From Acanthaster planci (Eukaryota > Echinodermata > Asteroidea > Valvatida > Acanthasteridae), in contig NW_019091563.1 in the NCBI RefSeq assembly GCF_001949145.1, positions 274,053 to 338,052 of the forward strand: DNA of 64,000 nt, read 5' to 3'. This document shows, piece by piece, positions 1 to 11,135 of the stretch. The notes under the pieces were generated by a model. That model was not told the origin of the DNA. It did no database searches and worked only from the letters and a program-made list of their open reading frames with translations. The number at the start of each line of letters is the position of its first letter. Position 1 is the stretch's first letter. A program made the translations under genes and the position numbers.

Positions 1-621
1 GGTTGTTGTATGGAGGGGATGCAACTCTATCCAACGGGAAAAGTAGTCTACTACCACGAGGTACATCTTCCCCTTCACCTCTGCTAGGTTGCAGGCAATT
101 TGGTGCCATGGTCTCTGTGGTAATTGTGTGGGCATGAGGGGCTTGGTTCGTTGTGGTGGCTGTATATCCTGGCAGTGTGGACATGATTGGACATATTGAG
201 CTATGTCGGTGCTTATACCCGGCCACCACAGGGCTTGATTGGCCCGGAGTCGGCTTTTTGAGATGCCCTGATGACCCTCATGGATTCTCTGCAACATTTG
301 TCGTCTCAGGCTCTGTGGTATCACAATGCGGTCACCATATGTGAGGATATCCCAACTAGACTGATCTTGTCCTGGTCTTCCCAGAATCGCCTCAATTCTG
401 GGTCAACATCTTTGTGATATTTTGGCCATCCATCTTTGACGAAAGAAATGACGGCACTCAGAGTACGGTCATGGCTGGTGGCTGCTGCAATTTCAACTAG
501 CTTTGCATCACATGCTGGCCACTGTGATGTGATCAGGTGGACATGGGCTTCAACCTCTTCTTCCAAATCTGCACTGGAGTCGGTAGTGTTGTCATGTCGG
601 AGAGGGGCACGCGAGAGTGTA
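1..621 (-). pseudogene. Integrase N-terminal part, frameshifted and truncated by the window edge
   Basis: After the frameshift near 622-635 the frame gives DTLSRAPL and a spacer up to about 345. A second single-base shift then moves it into the integrase frame, which is open to base 1. The HHCC zinc-binding domain is intact: the H-x3-H pair in IHEGH, followed downstream by CPHC. The catalytic core begins at PWHQIACNLAEVKGK, where the first Asp of the D,D,E triad (usually T/A-D-L) is Asn. The sequence VVVDYFSRW follows. The second Asp and the Glu lie beyond the window. Confidence 0.88.
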
Positions 622-1260
622 TCATGCAGCCACGACTAGGTTCTTGCCAGGGGTATACTCTGCATAGCAGTTGTACTTCGTCAGTCTCATTGGTAGTCGT
701 TGGCAACGCAGGGGAGCATCGCACAAGTCCTTTTGGTTGATGAGCGATACAAGGGGTTTGTGGTCTGTCTGGAGCGTCACTTGGAGACCTCGGAGATAGA
801 TGTAGAAACGCTGGCACGACCAGACTGCAGCCAGTAGCTCCTTTTCGATTTGTGCATAGCGTTGTTCTGCATGTGTCAGGCTTCGGGAGCAATATGCAAC
901 AGGCTTCCAAGACTCATCGGTTTGCTTCTGCAGGATGCAACCACCGACACCATAACTGCTGGCATCAGCACTGACTATGGTTGGCTTTCTGGAGTCATAG
1001 TATGCAAGTTTTGGGGCTGTTGTTAGCAGAGTTTTGAGTTGCCGAAACGCGGTGCGTTGTGCTGGGCCCCAAGTCCATTCTGTGTCATCCTTTATCAGGT
1101 CATTGATCGGTGCTGCAGTAGAAGCTGCAAGTGGTATGAAGCGAGAAAGCCAGTTGACCATCCCCATCAGACGTTTGACTTCCTCCTTCGTTGTAGGCGG
1201 CGATATTTGCAGAATCGCGTCTACTTTGGCAGGGTCAGGGCGAATGCCTTCCTTACCAAG
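622..1260 (-). pseudogene. RT connection and RNase H fragment
   Basis: The frame continues directly from the TGA at 1261-1263. It holds the connection region (LGKEGIRPDP, then a tether ending KRLMGMVNWLSRFIP) and an RNase H domain. Counting from the Met at 1167, acidic residues of the RNase H site are visible as D68 (VSADASSYG), E108 (QIEKELLAAVW) and D135 (LQTDHKPLVSL). The last RNase H block should run through VVADTLSRA. Here about four extra bases follow VVA, and the frame hits TGA at 622-624. The downstream frame picks up again as DTLSRAPL. Confidence 0.9.
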
Positions 1261-1953
1261 TCAATGGCCAAGGAAATTCACCTGCTCTTGTGCAATTTTG
1301 CACTTGTCCTTGTTCAGCCTCAACCCAACTCCTTGAAGAACCTGGAGAACATGATGGAGACGAGTATCATGTTCCTGTGGCGTTGCGCCTATTACGAGGA
1401 CATCATCCATGTATATGACGACTCCTGGGAGATTAACCAGCAGATCGCTCATGATCCTCTGGTACAATTCCGGTGCTGACGTTATGCCAAATGGCAAGCG
1501 ATTGAAGCAGAACCTGCCAAATGGCGTGATGAAGGTGGTTAGTTTCTGGCTGTCAGGATGGAGTGGGATTTGCCAAAACCCATGCTTGGCATTGAGTATG
1601 GAGAACTGCTCTCTGGCCACGGCTTTATTCAGCATTCGCAGGTCCACGCAAACCCTGATGTTCCCATTTTTCTTGGGAACAATCCCAATTGGGGCGCACC
1701 AGTCAGTAGGCTCCGTGATGCGCGAGATGATGCCATGTTTCTCCATTTTGTCCAGCTCTGTCTTCAGCTTTGGATGCAAGGGCAGCGGGATGCGGCGAGG
1801 GGCATGGACACAGTGTGGTGTGGCATTGTCGGTCAGCTTTATCTGGACTGGGAGTCCTTGAAGGCAGCCAGTTTCTTCAAACACACTATTGTCATTTATC
1901 AAGGTGTACACACGTTTCACCAGGTTAAGGGACACACAGGCATGTTTTCCCAA
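1261..1953 (-). pseudogene. Reverse transcriptase fragment with internal deletion
   Basis: This is the RT region of the Pol polyprotein, in the same frame as the upstream Gag-protease and separated from it by a TAG. Recognisable blocks are the fingers motif IVPKKNGNIRVCVDLRMLN (residues 91-109), GFWQIPL (125-131), FGRFCFNRLPFGITSAPE (145-162) and the catalytic YMDD box (181-184). Between the RMLNKAV and GFWQI blocks the usual stretch of about 20 residues is shortened, so the sequence passes from REQFSIL directly to NAKHGFWQ. The motif A aspartate expected just before AKxGFWQ is Asn121. The frame ends at TGA (1261-1263) after FLGH, and the homologous sequence continues beyond it in the same frame. 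The enzyme cannot be functional. Confidence 0.92.
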
Positions 1954-1959
1954 AACTGG

Positions 1960-3078
1960 CTAACTACCATCAATAACAAGGAAAGTCAGTACATGGTACT
2001 TGCCCTTGACTTCACAAGACAGACGCTTCTGCCCCCTCGGTTTGACTTTCCCGCCGAAGAAACCACTCAGACGGGTTGTGGGTGTGAACTTCAAGGTCGG
2101 GTTGCGGAGCTTCAAAGTGCAGTAAACATTGAACGGTAGTATGTTTACCTCGGATCCAGTGTCAAGCAGGAAGTTGATGGGTTTATCCTCGACTGCAATA
2201 GTCTGGCGCCGTGAAGTTGGTGATTGGCCATTGTCGCCGGAGACTGCACCGACAAAAAACTCAGTGTCATCTTCGGTTTCATTGGGTGCACTCACAGCTC
2301 GCATGTGTTTGCGCTTGGAACGGCAAACTTTACTGAAATGTCCGGTTTTGTGACAGGACTTGAATTGCTGGCCTCTAGCTGGGCATGACGCATGACTTGA
2401 GTCATATCCGCAATTGGGACACCTGACCTGTCCGGTGCGGGGCTTGGGTTTTGGTGTGTGAGTGCTAGACGCTTTCTGTCGTGGTCGATGTTGTACCGCC
2501 TGAACAGCTGCGGTGTTGTGAGTTCCTTTAATTTCACGGAGATCTTTGGTGGCAGTCTCAAGAGTGTTAGCAATTTCCAGGGCTTTTTGGAAAGTGAGGC
2601 CGTCCTGGGTCAGAAGATGTTTCTGAACACATTCACTGCAGAGGCCACAAATCAGGTGATCACGCAAGGCGTCATCCAAAAATGTCCCAAATTGGCAGGG
2701 GCTGGCCAAGTTCTGTAGTGCAACTGCGTACTGAGCGATGGACTCATCGATGTGTGGATCGCGTTTGTAAAATCTGAAACGTTCCGCTACAACTAGACGT
2801 TTTGGGCCATAGTGCGATACTACCATCTCGCAAAGGTCCTTGTAGCCTTTCTGTAATACTGGAGTTGGTTCAGCTAGGCTTTTGACAGTCTTGTAGACAG
2901 TAGAACTAACTGCACTCAAAAGAACTGCCAGTTGTTTTGCCGCAGGGATGTCATTAGCAACAAAATACAAGTTGAGACGTTCGATATAGTTCCGAATATC
3001 TTCAATCTGATCGTATGGGTCCAGACGACCGATAAGCGGAGCGGCGGATACCGCCCCCAACGACGGGGACTGCGCCAT
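1960..3078 (-). pseudogene. Gag-protease frame of the Gypsy element (372 codons, ends at TAG)
   Basis: This is the structural Gag plus aspartic protease part of the polyprotein. The N-terminal 180 residues look like a retrotransposon capsid. Two zinc-knuckle units follow at about residues 220-252: C220, C223, H229, C232, then a second unit in which the first cysteine is F239 (C242, H247 and C252 are present). The protease motif LLDTGSEVNILP lies at residues 304-315, with the catalytic D306-T-G. The frame stops at TAG (1960-1962) a few residues before the sequence that leads into RT, which continues in the same frame. I read this as a nonsense mutation because the stop lies between protease and RT, not at a usual Gag/Pol recoding site. 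The ATG at 3078 starts 123 bases inside the LTR edge of the primer site region. Confidence 0.9.
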
Positions 3079-3200
3079 CGTGAAGCTTGAGTTGATTCCC
3101 GTGCGTGAAACTCACACAAGTTCGTTGGAAAGTTGTAGCGGGAAGGTCACGTTTTGGTGAACAAAACGGAATGCAAAATGTCGGCTATGTTATTCTTAAT

Positions 3201-3218
3201 CAACCACCGCTACCACCA
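3201..3218 (-). promoter_or_regulatory. Retroelement primer-binding site, tRNA-Leu type
   Basis: Directly inside the LTR, the minus strand reads TGGTGGTAGCGGTGGTTG. Its complement resembles the 3' end of animal tRNA-Leu, whose acceptor stem begins GGTAGCG and which ends in CCA. This is the site where the tRNA would prime minus-strand cDNA synthesis. The match was judged from memory of tRNA-Leu and has a few mismatches. Confidence 0.72.
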
Positions 3219-3375
3219 TGTAATAAAGTTGGGCTTAGGTTGACGAGAAATGAGACACAAAGGGGTGAACTTACCGTTTGGGGTTCGCCATGCGGGCCGC
3301 CATGTTTGCACATGATTTAATTCAGCAGGCGGGCAGAACGTGTAGTTCGTGACATGGGCACAAACGTTTATTACA
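3219..3375 (-). repeat. 5' LTR, 157 bp, with 9-bp inverted termini
   Basis: The interval begins TGTAATAAA and ends TTTATTACA on the plus strand, a perfect 9-bp inverted pair with the TG...CA ends expected of an LTR. Its inner end abuts the primer-binding site directly, as required for an LTR retroelement. Read on the minus strand, an AATAAA lies a few bases inside the LTR start. A 157 bp LTR is short, but short LTRs are known in the Mag group. Only one LTR is in the window, so the boundaries rest on the inverted termini and the primer site rather than on a second copy. Confidence 0.8.
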
Positions 3376-6300
3376 CCATGCAGAGAGTGTGGTGGCTCTT
3401 CAGTTTGTAACATGGTAAACGAAGACGTTACTGCAAAATTTGCTCAGATCCAATTAAAGTTACGATACGCCAATGGATCTCCGATTACTTTTTCACAGAC
3501 AAAAGTCCTCGTCTTGCAAAGATAGAATAGTAAATAAATTCACTTAATAAACCCAAGATTGCAAGGCCTTTTCCTTCGTTCTTTTCTTGTACATTTCCAG
3601 AGTACAATTATTTCTTTCTTTACTTAAACAATTTACCTTTAATCTCTCTTCTCTAAATTACAACATACAAAAATTAACATTCAAATCTTTGGTCCTGAGT
3701 CATACTGCAGATTCACAGATGTGTAGTTGTTAGATTCTTCTTCTGCAAGGTCTTCCTCCAGTTATTCATAGGCTGTCATCTGTGTGAGGTGGTTTTCAGT
3801 GACTACAGCCAACAAGTTTTCCCATCTTGTGGACCTTGTGGACATCTGATTAATATGAAAACAAATGCAAACTCTCCATTTTGGATGGTTAGAGCAACAT
3901 ATACAGTCGATCATATACTTGGGATACATTTTCAAATTGTCTCCATGGTTTAAAATCTACTACAGTTAGAGAAATGCATATATCTGATAAGTAAGTACAA
4001 TTCAACCAATTTAAGGTTTTCTTATCCTCAGAGATTTTATACCAAGTAATTAACTTAAGCTTTAAAAAATAAATCTTTTCGAAAAGTTAAAAACCAATGA
4101 GTTTTTCAGGTGTTTCTGTCAGGTTGAGTTTTTTTGCCAAAAACTCCCGACGAGTTCTTAATGTAGTTTTGTTAAAAGGTAGAGTTTTGGTCGGTCTGTC
4201 TTCACCACTTTTGCCAAGCTTTTTAACAGTTAAACTGTACACAGCTCCAACACCAGATAATTGTGTTGGCTGATGCACAGACTCCAAACTACTTTTTCGC
4301 AAGTAGCAACCCAACATACACACTCTCTCTCTGTCTGCAAGAAGTCCGATCTACCTGTCTTACACTCCTTCCCTCTGAATCTACGAGGAGGGCTTTTTCC
4401 CCGATACCTATGCACAAAGAGGATGGGCTTTTTTCTTACACTTACACACAAAAGAGGATGGACTTTTTCTTACTCGTATACACAATGAACTCTTATATCA
4501 CTAATTAGCATAACAATATCAAACTAAATGAAAATGTGCAGCTGAACTGGTGGCCCTACACTAAAAGAAAACAGGTGTGTACTATCACTGAACTAAGGGG
4601 ACCAACATATATACATGAAAAAGGAGGAACTAATAGAAGAGTCTGAAAAGTTATCTTTTTGATTCAGCTATTATGCTGAAGGTAAGTAAAGAACACGATT
4701 AAGGTCTTGAGATGACCAAAATAGAAACCAAAATTTCATAGTCAGAAACAAACTAAAATTCGTCCAGATTGACAGATCATTGACTAGATGGAGTGGATGG
4801 GGTGAGTGAGCCTTATAAGAAAAGTGGGGCTCATAGGAAGCGTTTTCACAGAGTCTCCACATTTTGGGAGGGCCGTCGTGAGGCCAAGGATACGGGGGTA
4901 ATCCAGTATACTGGCCCCATTCTTCTCGCCAAAACAAGCTTGGAAAAAACTTCATTTTTTCGAAAAACATACTTGATGGCACTCCAGGGCTTTCGTACCC
5001 AGGTGCCTGCTGGAAAAGAAGTTAATCTTTTTCTTCTTTCTTTACTGTTGGTTAATCGGTGAGTACTTCCGACAACATTATCTTCTTACTTTGTGCGATT
5101 GAACCAGAACTCAGGTAAAACGAAGACATTCTTGTATGATTGGTTGTATTCACGCGAATAAGTGTAATTTTGAAAGGGAAAGGCTCTTGACATTTTCGAC
5201 GTCCAAACAAATTTTTTAGACTAAAATGCCCTCTGAGGATGTATACCGAGAAAAATATCTTTCGAGTTAGGTCAATGCGGGCTCGTGGTGAGCAAAATAA
5301 TCCCCTGTGATACTGGTGCCGCTGTGCCGTATCAACACAGGCCTCTGGGGGATTTCAGGTCGTTGCAAATATATAATCCCTTGCGGATTACTATGGATGA
5401 ATTATCTGTGAATAATGCATGGGAAATATTGAAGGGAATTGTTCGCCGAGGTGACGAATCAAAAGTACAACTGGAGTTAAGGCAAATCGGCATAGGCCTA
5501 CAAAAATTAGCAAGACCTATTTTTATCATGTAAAACATTCTCCTGGAGTCCAGTGCATTCTGCTCGTTATCTCCGCTATTGCCCATTTTTGTCGAAACTG
5601 CGAAGAGTGTGAACACCAATTCCACCGCGATGGACACATTCTCCAAACATGTTAAACGTTGAACATGTTGACAAACTGATAGCAAGAAAGTGTTTAGAAA
5701 AGTACTTAAACATATTCCTAAACGCATATTAATAAACATGCAGTGGGTAAAACTTGCTTACAAATTCAGTACAAGAAACGCCATTTACACAGTGTAAAAT
5801 AAAGCAAAGTATCGTTTCTAAAATCAACGAAACAAAACAGTTCAAAAGACTGCTTTTTTCGCTATGCCAATCCGTTGAAATCTTCGTAGGGTCTTTAAAA
5901 TTGACAAATCTAAGCTTTTGGGGAGTTGGTAGGCTAATAATGAGGTAGTTCATAGCCTTAATTATGAGTGTTTTGCTTTCCATGTGTAATCGCTGCCCTC
6001 ATTTTATCTTCATATCATAAGCCCACGAATAAATTGGGGTAACCGTGGGCATGGTGGGTACGGCATCGAGGAAGCATGACAAGCCGAGAAGAGGCCGGCT
6101 CTGTACAGCTTTTTCCGTGTCCATTTCAGATTTTTCTGACAAAGCATATAAATCTCACTCCAATCCTGTGCACATGTATGTCATGATGTACAGCCTTACG
6201 GTATACCGGTAGATAGTAAAATAGTGCCCCAAGATTAGTTTCCACATGGATATGTGGTTCACAGTTCCGGGAATAGCAAAGTCTGAAAGTAGTTTCAAGT

Positions 6301-7670
6301 AACTTGTTTGTCAAATAGAAGTTATTTTGAATGAAACGTGAACCTTGTTCATACTTTCTGTTAAAAAAATGCAAATTTATCACTCATTTCCAAAATTGTG
6401 TGTGTACTGGGTTTAACATAGGCAAGTGAAGAAACCATGTGCTTTGCAGTGTACACATGACAGGTGTGGAAGAGATTTTGCTCAAAATCACCCATCCTTG
6501 TTTTGCTGTAAGTCACTGTTTAATGACTATTATTTGGGGTAACGCATATACTTTGTTGCTCAAATAAGGACGCCCTCGCAACTCGATGTCGATTTCGTTG
6601 AGGTTCCGTTATCTTGTGTGTGGTAGATGACACTCTTAGGCATGGAAGATGATCCTGTTTTTTCTTTTTAGCTCAAATCCTTATTGTGGTAATTTTGGAT
6701 TCACCAGAAACAAATGCATGTTGATCTGGAAACTGAACTTAGGCCAAGGCAGACGTAAAGTAACGATGTTTCTTCCATGAGGAAGCTCTGCATTATGCAG
6801 ATCATAATTAATTCCACAATTATCTTCCTCAATGCACGCTTGCTTTCATTGTTACACTTATGGATCCCCTTTAAAAAACATAAGTGCTTAGAGAACCATT
6901 GAGACATACGGTGTATATTTAAATATATACTCATATTATTGTTTTTTGTTGTAGTGGAGTTATACAACTCCATTTATTTCTTCGCTGTTGTTTCTGCGCA
7001 CAGAAATTCACCTTTGACAAACATGCAATATTTATTTTAAAACATTCACTAAAAACACAAAAGAAAACACTCCAATCATAAAACAAAGTATTTACAGCTA
7101 GAAAGTGAAATCCATTGTGCCAAGACTCCAGTTGAGATTGATAAAAAATATTAATGACTTAATCAATTTATCATTAATATTGAAACTGTAATTGATCTCT
7201 ATTATAAAGAAAACATAGAGCTTGATTCCTGGTATACATTGCCTTGAAAATATCCCTATCTGTCAGTCTGTGCATCTCCAAAATGAGAAAGTGCTTCAGA
7301 TATGTTTTGAACTGATAAATAATGTTAGGTTAGTTTGCACCACAAAATCCAAATTTCAGGGTCTTCAGGACATTTAAACTTTCCACAGGATTCAATTTGC
7401 AGCCTAAGATTCTACTGCAATCATCAAAGTAAAATTGTCAGTTTTCCGAGTATTTGCATAACAGTCCTTGTAAGAACACCCAAGCATCCCAAGTACTTCA
7501 ACAAAAAAAAAGTGCTCGATTGTTTCTATTTCAGTCTTACACAATGGACGAATGTCGTCAAAACAAGTTCCTGTTTTACGGAGGGAAAAACTTGAAAGGT
7601 AAGATTCTGTGTTTCAACTTGTACCAGAAATCTTTTTCGTTCGGATCCAAGGGGCTGTTATTCCAAATAG
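3376..7670. other. Non-coding interval, no gene recognised
   Basis: AT-rich DNA with no open frame resembling a known protein on either strand and no convincing exon pair. Only chance open frames under 140 codons occur. A three-unit tandem repeat lies at 4384-4482, and one copy of the palindrome TAGGCCTA lies at 5493-5500. Confidence 0.6.
4384..4482. repeat. Short tandem repeat, period about 35 bp, three units
   Basis: The core AAAGAGGATGG(G/A)CTTTTT plus a CTTAC-CACA tail occurs at about 4416 and 4451. A more diverged first unit (GAGGAGGGCTTTTTCC) begins at about 4385. The spacing of the two clear copies is 35 bases. Confidence 0.7.
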
Positions 7671-7757
7671 AAAAATGTGTACAAAACATAGGGGGAAAAA
7701 TTAAATAATCAAAAATCAATATAAAATAAGGTGATGACGTTACCTGACGTCATCCCA
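7671..7757 (+). repeat. Dispersed repeat unit, copy 1
   Basis: This stretch shares the order GTGTACAAAAC - GGGGGAAAAATTA - AAAAATCAATATAAAATAAGG - TGACG - ATCCC with the block at 8077-8163, about 406 bases downstream in the same orientation. Both end next to TGACGTCAT-like palindromes. No coding potential is seen. It may be two units of a higher-order tandem array or two insertions of one element. Confidence 0.75.
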
Positions 7758-8076
7758 TAACAAAAATCGTGCATCAGAATCTTTGTTGGCTGTCACTTCG
7801 GTAACGATCAAACATCTTGAAGTTACCAAAATTGTCGCTCGAAAACGTATACAAAGTCAATGGGCCGTACATTCGTTCGCAGAAACACTGCTCCTTTAAG
7901 TTCATGTCACGTGATTTTGCGTTTAAACTGAACAATTTTTATAAAATATTACTTCATATTTGGACTCTTCGGCACATTTCAAATCAAATAACACAGCGTA
8001 AGGTACCCGATTTCTCTTTCGTTCTTACAGTAATCTTAAGCCAAAGTAAAGGACTACTCGTTCACTCGTGTTAAGT

Positions 8077-8163
8077 AGAAAAACCTGTACAAAACCAACG
8101 GGGAAAAATTACATATTAAAAAATCAATATAAAATAAGGCAATGACGTCATAAGGACGGCATC
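8077..8163 (+). repeat. Dispersed repeat unit, copy 2
   Basis: Direct-repeat partner of 7671-7757. The shared core AAAATCAATATAAAATAAGG is identical in both copies and is followed here by CAATGACGTCATAAGGACGG. Confidence 0.75.
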
Positions 8164-8215
8164 CCTTTGCAGTTAATCATGCTCAGGGTCAGCCGATTGC
8201 CGAAACAGCTAAAAA

Positions 8216-8372
8216 AGAGAACAAAAAGAATGCCTTTTTCGCAAAATTGCGAAAGAGCCCCCCCCCAAAAAAACAGCAGAACAAAAAAGAATGCCTTTTC
8301 GCAAAAATGCAAAAAAGCCAACAAAAAAAGAACAAAAAGAATGCCTTTTTAACAAAATTGCGAAAAAGCCAA
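8216..8372. repeat. Minisatellite, about three 45-60 bp units
   Basis: The phrase AGAACAAAAAGAATGCCTTT followed by TTCGCAAAATTGCGAAA-AGCC occurs three times, beginning near 8217, 8277 and 8328. A C-run and A-runs separate the units. Each unit carries the short palindrome TCGCAAAATTGCGA or a decayed form of it. The lysine-rich open frames here come from the A-rich repeat and are not genes. Confidence 0.8.
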
Positions 8373-10859
8373 ATAAGGGTTATACAAATGTGAAAAAGCT
8401 CGAGTTTTGTTCGCCCTTTTCCAATGTTCCGGTAGAGGGCGCTGTATCCAACCTCGATCCTTTTTCAATTTGAGCTCATGAAATACCACCGTTGCACTTT
8501 GGGACGAGTGGAATTTGAAGTGAACATGGTGCCGTCCGTGAGCATACGTTTACCGTGTTTACGACGAATCAGGAGAAATTTCACAATTTACATAGTTGAG
8601 TTGGTGAAAATATGCGACAAGTTGCGAGCAGTGGAAACAGTTTGATAGATAGGAGAAAGATGTTGCTCTGGAAAAGCTAAAAATAGCAAAAGCGAGCAAC
8701 CTACGCGGAGTATGGTTTCGCAGCCTTCCAAAGTTCCGTGCCAAGCATTTGTCAGTTGTAAATTGTGCCTCTCCTTGGGATCTAGGTTTGTCTGTGTCAG
8801 TTAATGCTAATCATTGTGCTGGTTCTGATTTAGGAAGCAGGTGCAATTTCAGGAAAACAGACATTATTTCTCTAATAGTCATTTCTAAAAAAAAGAAGAA
8901 GTTAAGTTTAAATTTTTGGGCGGGGCAGGATTCCCCAGCATTTCCGTGCAAATAAAGTCATGACACTTGACAGTCTTTTTTCTACTTCCAATTTTTCCTA
9001 ATTTTGGAACGTTTCCATTTAAAATCTGCTTCTTTTTGTGTTGTTCTTGAAAGGTAAAACATATTTGTTCTCAAAATGTCTAGACTTGGCCAGATTTCTA
9101 GTTCACACTTCTTTTTATTCACACTATTTTTCTCTAAGAAAATTCTCAATTAGAAAATCAGCTTGTTAACAGGCCTGAAAATGGATTTTTCGCGTGGTTA
9201 CATTTTATTCGTGAAGAAGTTTTTGTCGCAATCCGGAACTGGTTTAACCGATCCAGAACTGTGAAAAGTGTCCTCATCACTTTTGTCATTCCTGTAAGTT
9301 AAAATTAAAAGCTCTGAATTGGAAAAACATTCTGCAGTATCTCCAACACACAAGGTGGCCACTGACCATATTTTACTGGAATTTGAGGATTTTTTTGTAA
9401 ATGCAATCTGACTGAATAAATTTTGCGATCCGAAATTAATAAATCAAGTGTAAGCCTACATGTACTTTACTCCAGATTTCTCTACATAATCTTATGAATA
9501 TATTAATCGTTCATGTTTATTTCTGTATGCTTCTTGGTGGCCCGTCTTAAATTTGTACAAGTCATGTAGCCATGGTATGGTTTTGGTCCATTTCAAATGT
9601 TTTTTGTATTGTACATCCCAGGGTACGTTGGCTGATTTAACCTGTAGATCCTCTTGATTTTTATATCACCGATTCAAATCGCAATTTAAATCAAATTATT
9701 TTTTAAATCGTTGATTTAGAATCAGCATATTTAATTTGTTTAAATTTTCATTTGTTACCTGATTTTTAATTTTTCCAGGTTTTGCACAATTTACAGCAAC
9801 CCCCTTCCCCATCAAGTTCATCACTTCCTAGTTTTTATCACAGTATAAAAGCATTATGCTTGACACACAATCTAGGCCGGCAGGGTTCTGTCTCAATTCA
9901 AGTCACTTGTTTCGACCTAAACTGCATGAATTCAAGTGAACGATTTATAAATATGATTTAATTTCAGTACTGGTATTTGAAGTGTCCATCTCAGAGTTTA
10001 ATGTATAAAGGTATCAGTGTACATCTAACTTATCGTACCTTTCATCTCAACAGGTACACATGTATTTCAATGACATTAGAAGGTTAGTGTTGGTTGCCGT
10101 ATGCATTGAAACCAGTAACAAAATTTTCTTCAAGTGAATTCTAATCAAGCCCTTAGTTATAACTCTATCACAACGGAGCTGGATCACAAAAAAATCGCCT
10201 AAAAAACAAAGAACAACAAATTTTCTTGCCTTGAAAGCAGACACATTTTATTTATAGAATTTAGAAATTTAAAACAATGATTTAAAAAAGAAACAGATTG
10301 GAATTGCCAACCCTGCAACAGAAAAAGCAGAACATGATGTGAAACAATTTAATTGAAGTTGCCAAAGGCTCAGAGTCTGGCATGATATATCTGGGGTGTT
10401 TAGTATTCAAATGGCTTATCAAAGCATTATGCTTAATGTATTTAGTGCCAAAAGCAAGCCCCGGTTTTCCTCTCCCCCCCCGCGAAAATGTGTTAAATAG
10501 TAATATTTCTTTTGTGAAATGTTACAAATTGTACCTGTGCCAAATTTAAAGCATTTAATGAACAAACGTGAAAACTATGCCAAAAATACTGTTTTTGACC
10601 AAAAATGAGCAAAAATGGGATTAATGCCCTCTTGTGGTGACCTTGGGAGCAGTCTTACGAGGTGGCAAAAGACAGACTTGAATTCAGTACCTTCATACTG
10701 ACCTAGAACACGTGATTCGATGTTGCCACTCGAAGGTGAGAACGGACCTCCAGTTTCAGTGAAGCTGTGATTTCTGGCCCGTGGTCTAAAGACCATAGAT
10801 CAAAAGATGAGTAGATCCTATATGGAATGACTAGTAAGTGGCATAAATTGTGTTAATGA
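8373..10859. other. Non-coding interval, no gene recognised
   Basis: No supported gene. At about 9655-9765 the sequence is built of repeated ATTTAAATC / GATTTA words, which resembles the subterminal region of some DNA transposons but has no second end that I could find. The rest is AT-rich and featureless. Confidence 0.55.
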
Positions 10860-11135
10860 CAAGTGCCATAAACTGATAATGGCACCAAGCATTCCTAAAA
10901 AGTGCCCACAACACTGTAGTTCTACAGCCTTAAGAAACCTGTAGAGAGGAGAAAATGAAAAGCAGTTACAGTTGAAGAGGTGGGAGGAAAACCCCGGAGG
11001 AATATTCTTGGTAAAACCTACAAAATCGGGGGGACTGGAAACCCAATCCACACCTGGGCCGGGCCAGGATTCGAACACAGGCCGCAGAGGTGGAAGGCGA
11101 GGAAAAAACCACAACGCAAACTAGACCCACCCACC
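10860..11135 (-). mobile_element. tRNA-derived SINE, copy 1
   Basis: On the minus strand the element starts near 11135 with a tRNA-like head (GGGTCTAGTTTGCG, then CGCCTTCCACCTCTGCGG). It has an almost perfect RNA polymerase III B box, GTTCGAATCC, at 11068-11077. A body follows: GTGTGGATTGGGTTTCCAGT, TTTTACCAAGAAT, CGGGGTTTTCCTCCCAC, and a TGCTTGGTGCCATTATCAG tail. The same body occurs on the plus strand at 57400-57640, so this is an interspersed family. SINEs have no protein and are mobilised by a partner LINE. Confidence 0.82.
11068..11077 (-). promoter_or_regulatory. Pol III B box of the SINE
   Basis: GTTCGAATCC on the minus strand matches the internal pol III promoter B box (GTTCRANNC) found in tRNA genes. 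It sits about 60 bases inside the SINE head. Confidence 0.7.

Larger units (their letters stand above)
1..3375 (-). mobile_element. Degenerate Ty3/Gypsy LTR retrotransposon (Mag/SURL-like), 5' part
   Basis: A retroelement lies on the minus strand and runs off the left edge of the window. In its own 5'-3' order it has a short LTR (3375-3219), a primer-binding site, a leader, a Gag-protease frame, reverse transcriptase, RNase H and the start of integrase. Domain order PR-RT-RH-IN is that of Ty3/Gypsy elements. The Gag zinc knuckles, the short LTR and the tRNA-Leu-like primer site recall the Mag/SURL group; this placement is inference. The copy is dead: an in-frame TAG at 1960-1962, an in-frame TGA at 1261-1263, frameshifts near 622-635 and 345, an internal RT deletion near 1600, and catalytic Asp to Asn changes in RT and integrase. 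The 3' LTR and polypurine tract lie outside the window. Confidence 0.93.

Noticed and set aside
8167-8473. Lys/Arg-rich short open frames
   Set aside because: Produced by the A-rich minisatellite at 8216-8372.
11060-11135. A functional tRNA gene on the minus strand
   Set aside because: The B box is good, but the cloverleaf cannot be closed, and the sequence continues into a body shared with 57.4-57.6 kb, so it is a SINE head.
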